A DNA stretch of 64,000 bases, taken from NCBI GenBank assembly GCA_023388965.1, contig JAEWFF010000056.1, positions 62,001-126,000 of the forward strand, in the 5' to 3' direction. The notes under the pieces were generated by a model. The model was not told where the DNA came from. It saw only the letters and a program-made list of their open reading frames with translations, and made no database searches. The position numbers were made by a program, and so were the translations under genes. Of the stretch, positions 32,587 to 41,360 are shown in pieces (the stretch's first letter is position 1; every line of letters starts with the position of its first letter). Origin of the DNA: Pseudomonadota bacterium. GTDB taxonomy: Bacteria > Pseudomonadota > Alphaproteobacteria > Rhizobiales > Methylopilaceae.

Positions 32587-33627
32587 ATGACCTCCCGCCC
32601 GCTCGTCTCCGCCGAAAAGCGCAACGAGGACGAGGCCGACACGTCCTTACGGCCGCAGCGGCTCGCCGATTTCATCGGCCAGCAGCAGGCGCGGGCGAAC
32701 CTCTCCATCTTCATCGAGGCGGCCAAATCGCGCGGCGAGGCGCTGGACCATGTTCTGTTCGCCGGGCCGCCCGGGCTCGGCAAGACGACGCTCGCGCAGA
32801 TCATGGCGCGCGAACTCGGCGTCAATTTCCGCGCGACGTCCGGTCCGGTCATCGCGAAAGCCGGCGATCTCGCCGCGCTTCTGACCAATCTCGAAGAACG
32901 CGATGTCCTGTTCATCGACGAGATCCACCGGCTCAACCCGGCGGTCGAGGAAGTGCTTTATCCGGCGATGGAGGATTTCCAGCTCGATCTCATCATCGGC
33001 GAGGGACCGGCGGCACGCTCCGTACGCATCGATCTTGCGAAATTCACCCTGATCGGCGCAACCACGCGCGCAGGGCTGCTGACGACGCCGCTGCGCGACC
33101 GTTTCGGCATTCCGGTGCGGCTGAATTTCTACGAGATCGAGGAACTCGACCTGATCGTGACGCGCGGGGCGCGCGTTCTCGGCATGAGCATGGCGGCCGA
33201 CGGCGCGCGCGAGATCGCGCGGCGCGCGCGCGGCACGCCGCGCATTGCTGGCCGGCTTCTGCGCCGCGTGCGCGATTTCGCCCATGTCGCGGGGGCCGAT
33301 ATTGTCACGCGCGCGGTGGCCGACAAGGCGCTCGGCATGCTGGAAGTGGACGATGCCGGACTCGACGCGCTCGACCGGCGCTATCTCAATTGCGTTGCGC
33401 TGAATTACGGCGGCGGGCCGGTCGGTATTGACACGATCGCCGCCGCTCTGTCCGAACCGCGCGATGCGCTGGAGGATATCGTCGAGCCGTACCTCCTGCA
33501 GCAGGGCTTCATCCAGCGCACCCCGCGCGGGCGCATGCTGACGGCGCACGCCTTCCGGCATATCGGCCTCGAAGCGCCGCAGACCGCGAACCAGATGCCT
33601 CTGTTCGATCAGGGGGAGGAGCAATGA
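32587..33627 (+). CDS. ruvB: Holliday junction branch migration helicase RuvB
   Basis: AAA+ motor of 346 residues. Walker A GPPGLGKTT (60-68), Walker B DEIHR (111-115), GATTRAGLLTTPLRDRFG (sensor 1/Arg finger region) and a winged-helix C terminus. ATG at 32587 follows the repeat; an in-frame start further upstream lies inside the repeat and was rejected. Confidence 0.97.
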   Translation: MTSRPLVSAEKRNEDEADTSLRPQRLADFIGQQQARANLSIFIEAAKSRGEALDHVLFAGPPGLGKTTLAQIMARELGVNFRATSGPVIAKAGDLAALLTNLEERDVLFIDEIHRLNPAVEEVLYPAMEDFQLDLIIGEGPAARSVRIDLAKFTLIGATTRAGLLTTPLRDRFGIPVRLNFYEIEELDLIVTRGARVLGMSMAADGAREIARRARGTPRIAGRLLRRVRDFAHVAGADIVTRAVADKALGMLEVDDAGLDALDRRYLNCVALNYGGGPVGIDTIAAALSEPRDALEDIVEPYLLQQGFIQRTPRGRMLTAHAFRHIGLEAPQTANQMPLFDQGEEQ

Positions 33628-33644
33628 AGGCCGATGCCGTCTCG

Positions 33645-33753
33645 ACCTCTCCTCTTGTGGTAGTGAGGGGTTGTGCGCTGTCGGTAGCTTCTAACCCCTC
33701 ACCCCGCTCGATGCTTGCGCATCGCGCCGGCCCTCTCCCACAAGGGGAGAGGG
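33645..33753. repeat. CTCTCCC-type palindromic repeat between ruvB and ybgC
   Basis: Contains CCTCTCCTCTTGTGG...AGTGAGGGG, CCCCTCACCCCGCTCG, and an end hairpin CCCTCTCCC/GGGAGAGGG (about 33731-33753). The end of the hairpin plus AGG forms the ribosome-binding region of ybgC. Confidence 0.78.
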
Positions 33754-33765
33754 AGGCAGCGGTAA

Positions 33766-34161
33766 ATGTCTGAACTTCACAGATTGCCCATACGAATCTA
33801 CTGGGAAGACACCGATGCCGGGGGTGTCGTCTATCACGCCAGCTATCTGCGGTTCATGGAGCGCGGGCGCACCGAACTTCTGCGCGCGAAGGGCATCGAC
33901 CAGAGCGTGCTGCAGGACGAAAGCGGGCTGACCTTCGTCGTTGCACAGATGAACATAGATTTCCGCGCGCCGGCGCGGCTGGACGACGAACTCATCGTCG
34001 AGACAAGCGCGCGCGCCGTGGGCGGCGCCTCGCTCAGGCTCGCGCAGAAGGTTCTGCGTGGTGCCGACGTTCTGGTGGACGCCGATGTCACCTGCGCTCT
34101 GGTCTCGCGTGCGGGAAGGCCCGCGCGCATTCCGCCGGAGATAAAGGCGAAGCTCGTCTAG
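33766..34161 (+). CDS. ybgC: YbgC family acyl-CoA thioesterase (Tol-Pal associated)
   Basis: Hot-dog fold thioesterase of 131 residues. RIYWEDTDAGGVVYHASYL contains catalytic D17. In many bacteria ybgC is the first gene of the tol-pal cluster. Here it sits about 3.8 kb before tolQ, with unrelated genes between, after ruvB. Its stop overlaps the convergent membrane-protein gene by 4 bp. Confidence 0.94.
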   Translation: MSELHRLPIRIYWEDTDAGGVVYHASYLRFMERGRTELLRAKGIDQSVLQDESGLTFVVAQMNIDFRAPARLDDELIVETSARAVGGASLRLAQKVLRGADVLVDADVTCALVSRAGRPARIPPEIKAKLV

Positions 34162-34616
34162 CCCGCCTGGATGGCGGCGTTGCGCCACTGGTTCATGACC
34201 TCGGCAAGCTGGTTCGCGGAAATGCCGTATGTATCGGGCAGAATCTCGCGCGGCTTGTTCGGCGGATCGCCCTCGCGGTGATAGCCGACCATCTGCAGAA
34301 GGCCGACCTGGCTGCCGAGGATCGGCGAAATCTTCTTCCATTCGCGGCGGCGGTCGACCCAGAACATGCGGTAGACGAAGCCCTCGCGATCGAGCCACAG
34401 CCCCCCGCTGCCGGGAATGAGCTGAACCGCCGAGAATGCGCCGAGCCCGCCGAAGAGCACGACGAGCAGCCACACCGCGGGCGCCTGCTGCACGACCGCC
34501 AGATAGGCATCGAGCGCGACGATGAAGATGCTGATGGTGACCGAGACGACCCAGCGCATGCGCGACGGCGGCAGGAAAAGCTGTTCGGGCAGTTCGTCGG
34601 AAAGTTCGGTCGACAT
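34158..34616 (-). CDS. hypothetical two-span membrane protein
   Basis: 152 residues. Two hydrophobic segments (about 22-42 and 48-66: VSVTISIFIVALDAYLAVV and VWLLVVLFGGLGAFSAV) are followed by a soluble part with FVYRMFWVDRRREWKKI and REILPDTYGISANQLAEVMNQW. The layout resembles small proteins with a PH-like C-terminal domain, but I do not assign a family. Start 34616 has GGGGGA 5 nt upstream. Confidence 0.75.
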   Translation of the reverse strand: MSTELSDELPEQLFLPPSRMRWVVSVTISIFIVALDAYLAVVQQAPAVWLLVVLFGGLGAFSAVQLIPGSGGLWLDREGFVYRMFWVDRRREWKKISPILGSQVGLLQMVGYHREGDPPNKPREILPDTYGISANQLAEVMNQWRNAAIQAG

Positions 34617-34651
34617 GCGTTCCCCCATTTTGTGCGACACGTATAGGGAAG

Positions 34652-35413
34652 TCAGCGCCCGCGTGCCACCAGGATCATCCCGGCGAAAGCGGGATGGGCG
34701 GCATCGACAGGCACGATGACGGCGCGCGCCGAACATCCGTTCTCGGCCCGGGTGATTGCGCCGAGAATGCCCCAAAGTCCGCCATTGGCGGTGAAGACCG
34801 GGCCACCGGAATCGCCGCTGCAGACCGCGCCTTCCGGCGAGGCGAAGACGAGCGGCGTGCCCGTTTGCGTGCGATAGAGCTTGCCGAGCGCGGTGCGCCG
34901 CAGCGTGCCGGATTTGCCGGCTCGGTCGCTGCCGGCGGCGAGCGCGATGAAGGACATCGTCCGGGCGGCGGCATCGAAGCTGACGGGCCGTCGCCCGCGA
35001 ACCGGGGCCGCGAGCCGCAGCACCGCGATATCGCTCGCGACCTGCGTCTGGCGGGTCTGGATGTCGCCCGGCTCGTCCGCCCAGCCCTTTTCGTGCGCGG
35101 GATGGGCGGTGAAGGCGGCGACCTTGGCATAGGGCGCGACCGCGCGCGGACCGTCGAAGAAGAAGACGGCGATATGCTCCGGCCTCGCAGCCTTGTCGAG
35201 GCAATGGCCGGCGGTCAGTACGAGATCGGGTGCGATCAGGGCGCCGCTGCATTCGTGTGAGCGGTGGGTGCCGTCGTTCAGCGGCTCGACGACCTGGATC
35301 GCGACCGTCGCCGCCGCGCGCGGATCGTCGGTCGAAGCGGGCGTGCCGCCATCGAGCGCGGAGGCGGGCGCCGGGAGGATCGAGAGAAGAGCCAGAACGG
35401 GAAGGACGCGCAT
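34652..35413 (-). CDS. secreted trypsin-like serine protease (S1 family)
   Basis: 253-residue protease with a signal peptide (MRVLPVLALLSILPAPASA). Catalytic triad H70 (LTAGHC), D128 (SDIAVLRL) and S202 (CSGDSGGP) is intact, and cysteines near H70 and S202 suggest disulphides. DGGTP after the signal resembles the IVGG activation site, hinting at zymogen processing. Likely periplasmic or secreted; the target is unknown. It is 35 bp downstream of a repeat block and reads away from the TetR gene. Confidence 0.9.
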   Translation of the reverse strand: MRVLPVLALLSILPAPASALDGGTPASTDDPRAAATVAIQVVEPLNDGTHRSHECSGALIAPDLVLTAGHCLDKAARPEHIAVFFFDGPRAVAPYAKVAAFTAHPAHEKGWADEPGDIQTRQTQVASDIAVLRLAAPVRGRRPVSFDAAARTMSFIALAAGSDRAGKSGTLRRTALGKLYRTQTGTPLVFASPEGAVCSGDSGGPVFTANGGLWGILGAITRAENGCSARAVIVPVDAAHPAFAGMILVARGR

Positions 35414-35468
35414 GGCGCGGTGGTAGAGGCGTGGGCAGCACGGGGCAAGGTGTATCCGCTCGGTCTTC

Positions 35469-35674
35469 GCCTCTCCCGCCTGCGGGAGAGGTCGAGAGAG
35501 CTTGCCGCCACATCGCATATCCCGGAAGGGGCGGAGCCGCTGTCCGGGATCCATACGCCGTGACGGTGCGGGTCTATTCTGACGCTGCGGAGTATGGGTC
35601 CCGGGCTCCGCTTCGCGGCCCCGGGACATGCGGTAGCGGAGAGATCGTACGCCCTCACCCGGCTCGGGATGAGG
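35469..35674. repeat. palindromic repeat block between the protease and TetR genes
   Basis: Left unit: hairpin CCTCTCCCGC/GCGGGAGAGG (35470-35491). Right units: CCCGGAAGGGGCGGAGCC...TGTCCGGGATCC and GGGTCCCGGGCTCCGC, loop TTCG (35612-35615), CGGCCCCGGGACAT (35616-35629), then CACCCGGCTCGGGATGAGG. The TTCG loop is the cassette-free counterpart of the element at 56092-56263. The 305-bp gap 35414-35718 contains no gene. Confidence 0.82.
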
Positions 35675-35718
35675 TTGCCCCTGTCCCCCTTGCCGAAACT
35701 GATGTAACAGCCATTCAC

Positions 35719-36327
35719 ATGCGGGGCTATCATCACGGAAACCTGAAAGAGGCGCTGGTCGAGGCGGCGCTGAAGCTGATCGGCCAGAAGGGCGTCGGCG
35801 GATTCACCTTCGTCGAGGCCGCGCGCGAGGCCGGCGTCAGCCCGGCCGCGCCCTATCGTCATTACAAGGACCGCGAGCAATTGCTGGCCGATGTGGCGCG
35901 GCGCGGCTTCGAGGCGTTCGAGGCGGCGCTGGCGAAGGCCTGGAACGGCGGCGCGCCGTCGCCCGTCGAGGCGCTGGAACGGCTCGGCCGCGCCTATCTC
36001 GATTTCGCGCGCACGGAGCCGGCCTATTACGCCGCGATGTTCGAGGGCGGCATCGCCGCCGATCTTTCGCCCGATCTGCGCGATGCGGGCGACCGCGCCT
36101 TTGCCGTCCTGCGAAAGGCGGCGGAAGCGGTGGTGGAGACGGTGCCGGAGAAGGGCCGTCCGCCCGCGATGATGGTCGCGCTGCATATGTGGTCGCTGGC
36201 GCACGGCATCGCATCGCTGTTCGTGCGGCCCGACGACAGCCGCCGCAAACTGCCCATGGCGCCGGCCGATCTGCTGGAAGCGGGAATGCTCGTTTATCTC
36301 GACGGGCTGGGAATCCGCCGCCCCTGA
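35719..36327 (+). CDS. TetR/AcrR family regulator with WHG domain
   Basis: 202-residue DNA-binding repressor. Start MRGYHHGNLKEALVEAALKLI with helix-turn-helix FTFVEAAREAGVSPAAPYRHYKDREQLL (described by its ends FTFVEAAREAG and APYRHYKDREQLL, about 27-55) is typical of the WHG subgroup. The ligand-binding domain follows. A perfect palindrome at 36392-36412, just downstream and upstream of the DUF2852 gene, is a candidate operator. The effector is unknown. Confidence 0.92.
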   Translation: MRGYHHGNLKEALVEAALKLIGQKGVGGFTFVEAAREAGVSPAAPYRHYKDREQLLADVARRGFEAFEAALAKAWNGGAPSPVEALERLGRAYLDFARTEPAYYAAMFEGGIAADLSPDLRDAGDRAFAVLRKAAEAVVETVPEKGRPPAMMVALHMWSLAHGIASLFVRPDDSRRKLPMAPADLLEAGMLVYLDGLGIRRP

Positions 36328-36364
36328 CCCCAGATATTTCCGCGATCTTTTTCGGCGGCCCGCA

Positions 36365-36394
36365 TTGACAGCCGACCGCCTCGCGCCCATTAAT
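36365..36394 (+). promoter_or_regulatory. promoter of the DUF2852 gene
   Basis: TTGACA (36365-36370) is followed 17-18 bp later by CATTAA/ATTAAT (36388-36394). The -10 overlaps the left arm of the palindrome at 36392-36412, so a repressor bound there would block the promoter. Confidence 0.6.
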
Positions 36395-36412
36395 GTAAAT
36401 GTGATTTACATT
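36392..36412. promoter_or_regulatory. operator-like palindrome upstream of the DUF2852 gene
   Basis: AATGTAAAT-GTG-ATTTACATT is a perfect 9-3-9 inverted repeat, AT-rich in GC-rich surroundings, overlapping the -10 region. A TetR-family gene ends 64 bp upstream; it is the obvious candidate to bind here but this is an inference. Confidence 0.7.
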
Positions 36413-36430
36413 CACAAAAGGAAGCGGAAC

Positions 36431-36829
36431 ATGCCGATCACGGCAAAACTCGACGAATGGGGCAAACCGGCATGGATCGCCGCTGTTGTCCTCGGTTTCA
36501 TCGTTTTCTGGCCGATCGGTCTTGCGACTCTGGCCTATGTCATCTGGAGCGGACGAATGGGATGCGGACAGCGCGCGGGATTTTCCCGCTGGAAACGGGG
36601 CGAGTGGAAACAGCACGGCGGCCCCTTCATGCGGTCGAGCGGCAATACGGCGTTCGATGAATACCGCAACGAGACGCTGAAGCGCCTCGAGGACGAGGAG
36701 CGCGAATTCCGCGATTTTCTCGACCGTCTGCGTGCGGCCAAGGACAAGACCGAATTCGACGCCTTCATGGCCGACCGCAAGAACCGGCCGGAGCCGCCGG
36801 CCGAAACCGGCGAGCCCCAGCACGGCTGA
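36431..36829 (+). CDS. DUF2852 family membrane protein
   Basis: 132-residue protein with one or two hydrophobic segments (about 12-42: IAAVVLGFIVFWPIGLATLAYVI in part) and the DUF2852 pattern WSGRMG, then GGPFMRSSGNTAFDEYRNETLKRLEDEEREF given here in parts: SSGNTAFDEYR and LKRLEDEEREF. The C-terminal half is a charged helix. Function unknown; common in Rhizobiales. Has its own promoter with a palindromic operator and its own terminator. Confidence 0.88.
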   Translation: MPITAKLDEWGKPAWIAAVVLGFIVFWPIGLATLAYVIWSGRMGCGQRAGFSRWKRGEWKQHGGPFMRSSGNTAFDEYRNETLKRLEDEEREFRDFLDRLRAAKDKTEFDAFMADRKNRPEPPAETGEPQHG

Positions 36830-36880
36830 GGCAGCACGGCCGGGCGTACGGCCAGGACTGTACGGATTTTTACGAGATCG

Positions 36881-36912
36881 AAGGCCGCCCTCCGGGGCGG
36901 CCTTTGCTTTTT
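36881..36912 (+). terminator. rho-independent terminator of the DUF2852 gene
   Basis: A perfect stem AAGGCCGCCC/GGGCGGCCTT (36881-36890 with 36895-36904) with loop TCCG is followed by TGCTTTTT. Confidence 0.88.
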
Positions 36913-36938
36913 GCGCTATCCTGCCGCAAGGAGGCGGG

Positions 36939-37760
36939 ATGAAAGCGCGCAGGAATGGCCGCAGGAATTTACGGCGTGCCGTGAAATGGATCGCTCTTCT
37001 CGCCGCGATCTATGCGCTGATCGCGTATGTGCTTCTGCCCCTCGCCTGGACGCATTACGAACACCAGCCGAAGCTCGCGGGGCGGCCGATGGTGACTGCG
37101 ACCGCAGACGGTATCGCGGGCGATGCGCTGAATATCGGCCTTGTCGGCGACAGGGACGATGTGCTGCGCGCCATGCACGCGGCAGGCTGGTTTCCGGCCG
37201 ATCCCGTTACGCTGAAATCGAGCGCGGAAATCATCGGCAGCGTGCTGCTGCACCGTCCATACAGGGACGCGCCGGTCAGTCCGCTTTATTACGACGGGCG
37301 CAGAGAGGATCTCGCCTTCGAGCAGGAGGACGGCAGGAGCGCGAGCCGCCGCCATCATATCCGGTTGTGGCAGGTGCTCGAGGCGGGCGAGGAGGGGCGG
37401 CCGGTCTGGCTCGGCTCGGCCACCTACGATGCGAGTGTCGGCATCAGCCATTACACGGGGCAGATCACGCACGACATTGCGCCGGATATCGACGCCGAGC
37501 GCGATTTCGTGGCGGACAGCCTCGACCGGGCGCGCATGGTCGCGATCCGGTATCAGGTGACGGGGGTCGGGCCGACCCTTGTCGGGCGCAACGGCGAGGG
37601 CAGCCTTTATTACACCGACGGCGAGATGAAGGTGCTGGTTCTCGTGCAGGACGGGCATGCGCGCTCCGCGCCCGCCGAAATCCTGCCCGCGCCACCTCTG
37701 GTCGCGGCCAAGGACGCCCTGTGGCAGGGCCTTGCGAATGCGGGCGGGGCCGGGCCCTGA
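36939..37760 (+). CDS. LssY C-terminal domain protein, membrane-anchored
   Basis: 273 residues. A basic N terminus and one membrane span (about 16-38, KWIALLAAIYALIAYVLLPL) precede an LssY_C-type domain. That domain includes GDALNIGLVGDRDDVLRAM, AAGWFPADPVTLKSS, RHHIRLWQ and GSATYDASVGIS. LssY_C domains are found alone or fused to PAP2 phosphatases, and their function is unknown. Start 36939 has an ideal AAGGAGG site. Confidence 0.87.
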   Translation: MKARRNGRRNLRRAVKWIALLAAIYALIAYVLLPLAWTHYEHQPKLAGRPMVTATADGIAGDALNIGLVGDRDDVLRAMHAAGWFPADPVTLKSSAEIIGSVLLHRPYRDAPVSPLYYDGRREDLAFEQEDGRSASRRHHIRLWQVLEAGEEGRPVWLGSATYDASVGISHYTGQITHDIAPDIDAERDFVADSLDRARMVAIRYQVTGVGPTLVGRNGEGSLYYTDGEMKVLVLVQDGHARSAPAEILPAPPLVAAKDALWQGLANAGGAGP

Positions 37761-37770
37761 AGGGCCGCCG

Positions 37771-37785
37771 GTAACATTTGGTTAA
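37771..37785. promoter_or_regulatory. near-consensus CtrA box upstream of tolQ
   Basis: GTAA-CATTTGG-TTAA differs by one base from TTAA-N7-TTAA. It is 139 bp before the tolQ start chosen here, in the promoter gap of the tol operon. Confidence 0.45.
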
Positions 37786-37923
37786 CCCTGACAAATCATG
37801 AAGGAGAGGGGCAAAAGCTCCGCGCGCCGTTATTGCGCCGTAATGGCGCGCGATCTAGCCGCGCCGCCACGATTCTCCGGTAACGCAAGGCCCGCGCGGG
37901 GCGGGCCAGAGGTGCGATGTTTC

Positions 37924-38615
<692 letters not shown>

Positions 38616-38616
<1 letters not shown>

Positions 38617-39074
38617 TGGGCGCGGGCGCGCTTCCCGGCGGAGGCGGCGGCGGGCGCAGGCGCGGACGGCGTTCGGGCCGCCGCGCGGCGCTGATGGCCG
38701 AAATCAACGTCACGCCCATGGTCGACGTGATGCTGGTCCTGCTCATCATCTTCATGGTGGCGGCGCCCATGCTGACGGTCGGCGTGCCGGTCGATCTGCC
38801 GCAGAGCCAGGCTCCCGCGCTCAATCAGGAGCGCGAGCCGCTGACCGTGACCGTGAACGACAATGGCGAGGTGTTCCTGCAGGACACCAAGGTCGCGGTC
38901 GATGAGATCGTGCCGCGCCTCAATGCGATCACGAAACAGGGCTATGACGAGCGCATCTATGTCAGGGGCGATGCCCGCGTGAATTACGGCCAGGTGATGA
39001 AGGTGATGGGCACCATCGCCGGGGCCGGCTTCAAGCGCGTCGCGCTGGTGACGGCAACCGAGGACGGGGGCTGA
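38616..39074 (+). CDS. tolR: Tol-Pal system protein TolR
   Basis: 152-residue ExbD-like subunit with one membrane span. A Gly/Arg-rich N terminus (1-25) precedes AEINVTPMVDVMLVLLIIFM with the proton-carrying D37. The periplasmic domain includes GVPVDLPQ and YVRGDARVNYGQVMKVM. Start overlaps the tolQ stop (TGATG). Confidence 0.96.
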
Positions 39075-39078
39075 CGGG

Positions 39079-40038
39079 GTGAAGAAGCCGAATGCCGGCA
39101 TGGTGGTGTCGTTCGCCGCGCACGCGGCGGTGCTGACCTATGCCCTTGTCGGCTTCAGCAACGCCAAGACCTTCGATCCGAACCAGGAGCCGTTGCCCGT
39201 CGAGGTGCTGACGGCCTCCGAATTCGACCAGCTCACCAAGGGCTCCAATCTCTCGAAGGAAACGGCCGAAAAGCCCAAGGTGCAGGCCAAGAAGGTCGCG
39301 GCGGTGACGCCGGACCCGCTGCCGCCCGCGCCCGAGGCGCGCGAAGACGTTGCCGCGTCGCCGCCCGAGCCGGAAGCCGCCGAGCCGCCGCCTCCGCCGG
39401 AGCCGGAAAAGCCGCAGCCCGAAAAAGCGGAAGCGCCGCCTCCGCCGCCCGAGCCTTCGCCGGAACCCGTTGAAAAGCCCGAGCCGAAAGCGGCCGAGAC
39501 GCCGCCCGCGGTGCCTGCGCCGAAGCCCGTCGATCTGCCCAAACCGCAGAAAAAGGTTGAAAAGAAGCCCGAGAAGAAGCCGGAGAAGCCGAAGGCGAAA
39601 TTCGACCCCTCCAAGATCGCCTCGCTGATCGACAAGCGCGATCCGGGGCTGAAGCCGCGCGAGGGGCAGGAAGTCGCGAGCATCACGACGGCCGGCGTGT
39701 CGTCCGGTACGGCCTCGCAGCTCTCGCTGTCCATGCAGAGCATGATCGCGGCGATGATCCAGGAGCAGCTTTACGCCTGCTGGAGCCCGCCCATCGGCGT
39801 CACCTATTCGCCCGATCTCGTCGCCACGATCACCTTCGAGGTGACGCAGGAGGGCGTGCTGATGGGCGCGCCGCGCCTGATGAGTTCGTCGGGCAATCCC
39901 GCCTTTACAAGTTTCGCGGAAAGCGCGATGCGTGCGGTGCATTCCTGCACGCAGCCGATGCGCCCGCTGCAATTGCCGCCGGAGCATTACAGCATCTGGC
40001 AGAACATCACCCTCGACTTCATCCTGCCGCCCGCGTGA
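39079..40038 (+). CDS. tolA: Tol-Pal system protein TolA
   Basis: 319-residue linker between the inner-membrane motor and Pal/TolB. GTG start. A short membrane anchor (about 8-28) is followed by a long Pro/Glu/Lys/Ala-rich periplasmic stalk (about 65-180). The TolA/TonB-like C-terminal domain contains IQEQLYACWSPPIGV and FEVTQEGVLMGAPRLMSSSG. Four bases separate it from tolR; it overlaps the upstream alternative GTG start of tolB. Confidence 0.94.
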   Translation: MKKPNAGMVVSFAAHAAVLTYALVGFSNAKTFDPNQEPLPVEVLTASEFDQLTKGSNLSKETAEKPKVQAKKVAAVTPDPLPPAPEAREDVAASPPEPEAAEPPPPPEPEKPQPEKAEAPPPPPEPSPEPVEKPEPKAAETPPAVPAPKPVDLPKPQKKVEKKPEKKPEKPKAKFDPSKIASLIDKRDPGLKPREGQEVASITTAGVSSGTASQLSLSMQSMIAAMIQEQLYACWSPPIGVTYSPDLVATITFEVTQEGVLMGAPRLMSSSGNPAFTSFAESAMRAVHSCTQPMRPLQLPPEHYSIWQNITLDFILPPA

Positions 40039-40070
40039 ATGCCCGCGCCGCGACGATCTTCAGGTCTCCC

Positions 40071-41360
40071 ATGCGGAATACTTTTCTGAGCTGTATTGTC
40101 ATTGCCTGCTCGCTGGCCTTTTCCGGCGCGGCCATGGCGCAGGTGCGCGTCGACATCACGCAAGGGCGTGTCGCGCCCATGCCGATCGCGATTTCCGATT
40201 TCGTCGGCGACGGCGAGGTCGCGGTACAGATATCCAATCTGGTCGAGAACGATCTGCGCCGCTCGGGCCTGTTCGCGCCGATCGAGAAGGCGGCGTTCAT
40301 CGAGCGCATTACAAACCCCGACCAGCCGCCGCGCTTCGGCGACTGGCGCATCATCAACGCGCAGGCGCTTGTCGTCGGCCGCGTCGTCAATCAGGGCGGA
40401 CGGCTGCGCGCCGAATTCCGCCTGTGGGACGTGTTCGGCGGCCAGCAGCTCGACGGCCAGCAATATTCCGCCGCGCCGCAGGACTGGCGCCGCATCGCCC
40501 ACAAGATCGCGGACGCCATCTACCAGCGCATCACCGGCGAAAAGGGCTATTTCGACACCCGCATCGTGTTCATCGAGGAGAGCGGGCCGAAGGAAAAACG
40601 CGTCAAGCGGCTCGCGATCATGGATCAGGACGGCTACGGCGTGCGCCATCTGACGCGCGGCGAGGATCTTGTCCTGACACCGCGCTTTTCGCCGTCCTCG
40701 CAGCAGGTCACCTATATGTCGTTCGCGGGCGGCAATCCGCGCGTCTATCTGCTCGACATCGAGACCGGGCAGCGCAGCCTTGTCGGCAATTTTCCCGGCA
40801 TGACGTTCGCGCCGCGCTTTTCGCCGGACGGGCGCAGCGTCGTGCTGAGTCTTCAGGAAGGCGGCAATGCCTCGATCTATGTGATGGATCTCGGCTCCAA
40901 GCAGACGCGCCGCCTGACCGAAGGCTCGGCCATCGACACATCGCCGAGCTTCTCGCCCGACGGATCGCAGATCGTGTTCGCCTCCGACCGCGGCGGGCGT
41001 CCGCAGCTTTACGTCATGGGCGCGGGCGGCGGCGGCGCGCAGCGCATCTCGTTCGGCGAGGGTTCGTACAACACGCCGGTCTGGTCGCCGCGCGGCGACT
41101 ACATCGCCTTCACCAAGCAGTCCCAGGGCCAGTTCTCCATCGGCGTCATGCGTCCGGACGGTTCGGGCGAGCGGCTGCTGACCTCCGGCTATCACAATGA
41201 GGGGCCGACCTGGGCGCCGAACGGGCGCGTCCTGATGTTCTTCCGCGATCAGGGCGGCGGACCGAAGCTCTTTTCCATCGACATCACGGGCTATAACGAG
41301 CAGCCGGTGCCGACGCAGGCCTTCGCCTCCGATCCGGCCTGGTCGCCGCCGCTGCCGTGA
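40071..41360 (+). CDS. tolB: Tol-Pal system protein TolB
   Basis: Periplasmic beta-propeller of 429 residues that exchanges between Pal and other partners. Signal peptide MRNTFLSCIVIACSLAFSG with cleavage near AMAQ, an N-terminal TolB domain (to about 150), then repeated FSPDG/SPSF propeller blades (PRFSPDGRSVV, SFSPDGSQIVFASDR, WSPRGDYIAF). The in-frame GTG at 40035 overlaps the tolA stop by GTGA and could be the real start if the signal peptide is 12 residues longer. Overlaps mug by GTGA. Confidence 0.95.
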   Translation: MRNTFLSCIVIACSLAFSGAAMAQVRVDITQGRVAPMPIAISDFVGDGEVAVQISNLVENDLRRSGLFAPIEKAAFIERITNPDQPPRFGDWRIINAQALVVGRVVNQGGRLRAEFRLWDVFGGQQLDGQQYSAAPQDWRRIAHKIADAIYQRITGEKGYFDTRIVFIEESGPKEKRVKRLAIMDQDGYGVRHLTRGEDLVLTPRFSPSSQQVTYMSFAGGNPRVYLLDIETGQRSLVGNFPGMTFAPRFSPDGRSVVLSLQEGGNASIYVMDLGSKQTRRLTEGSAIDTSPSFSPDGSQIVFASDRGGRPQLYVMGAGGGGAQRISFGEGSYNTPVWSPRGDYIAFTKQSQGQFSIGVMRPDGSGERLLTSGYHNEGPTWAPNGRVLMFFRDQGGGPKLFSIDITGYNEQPVPTQAFASDPAWSPPLP

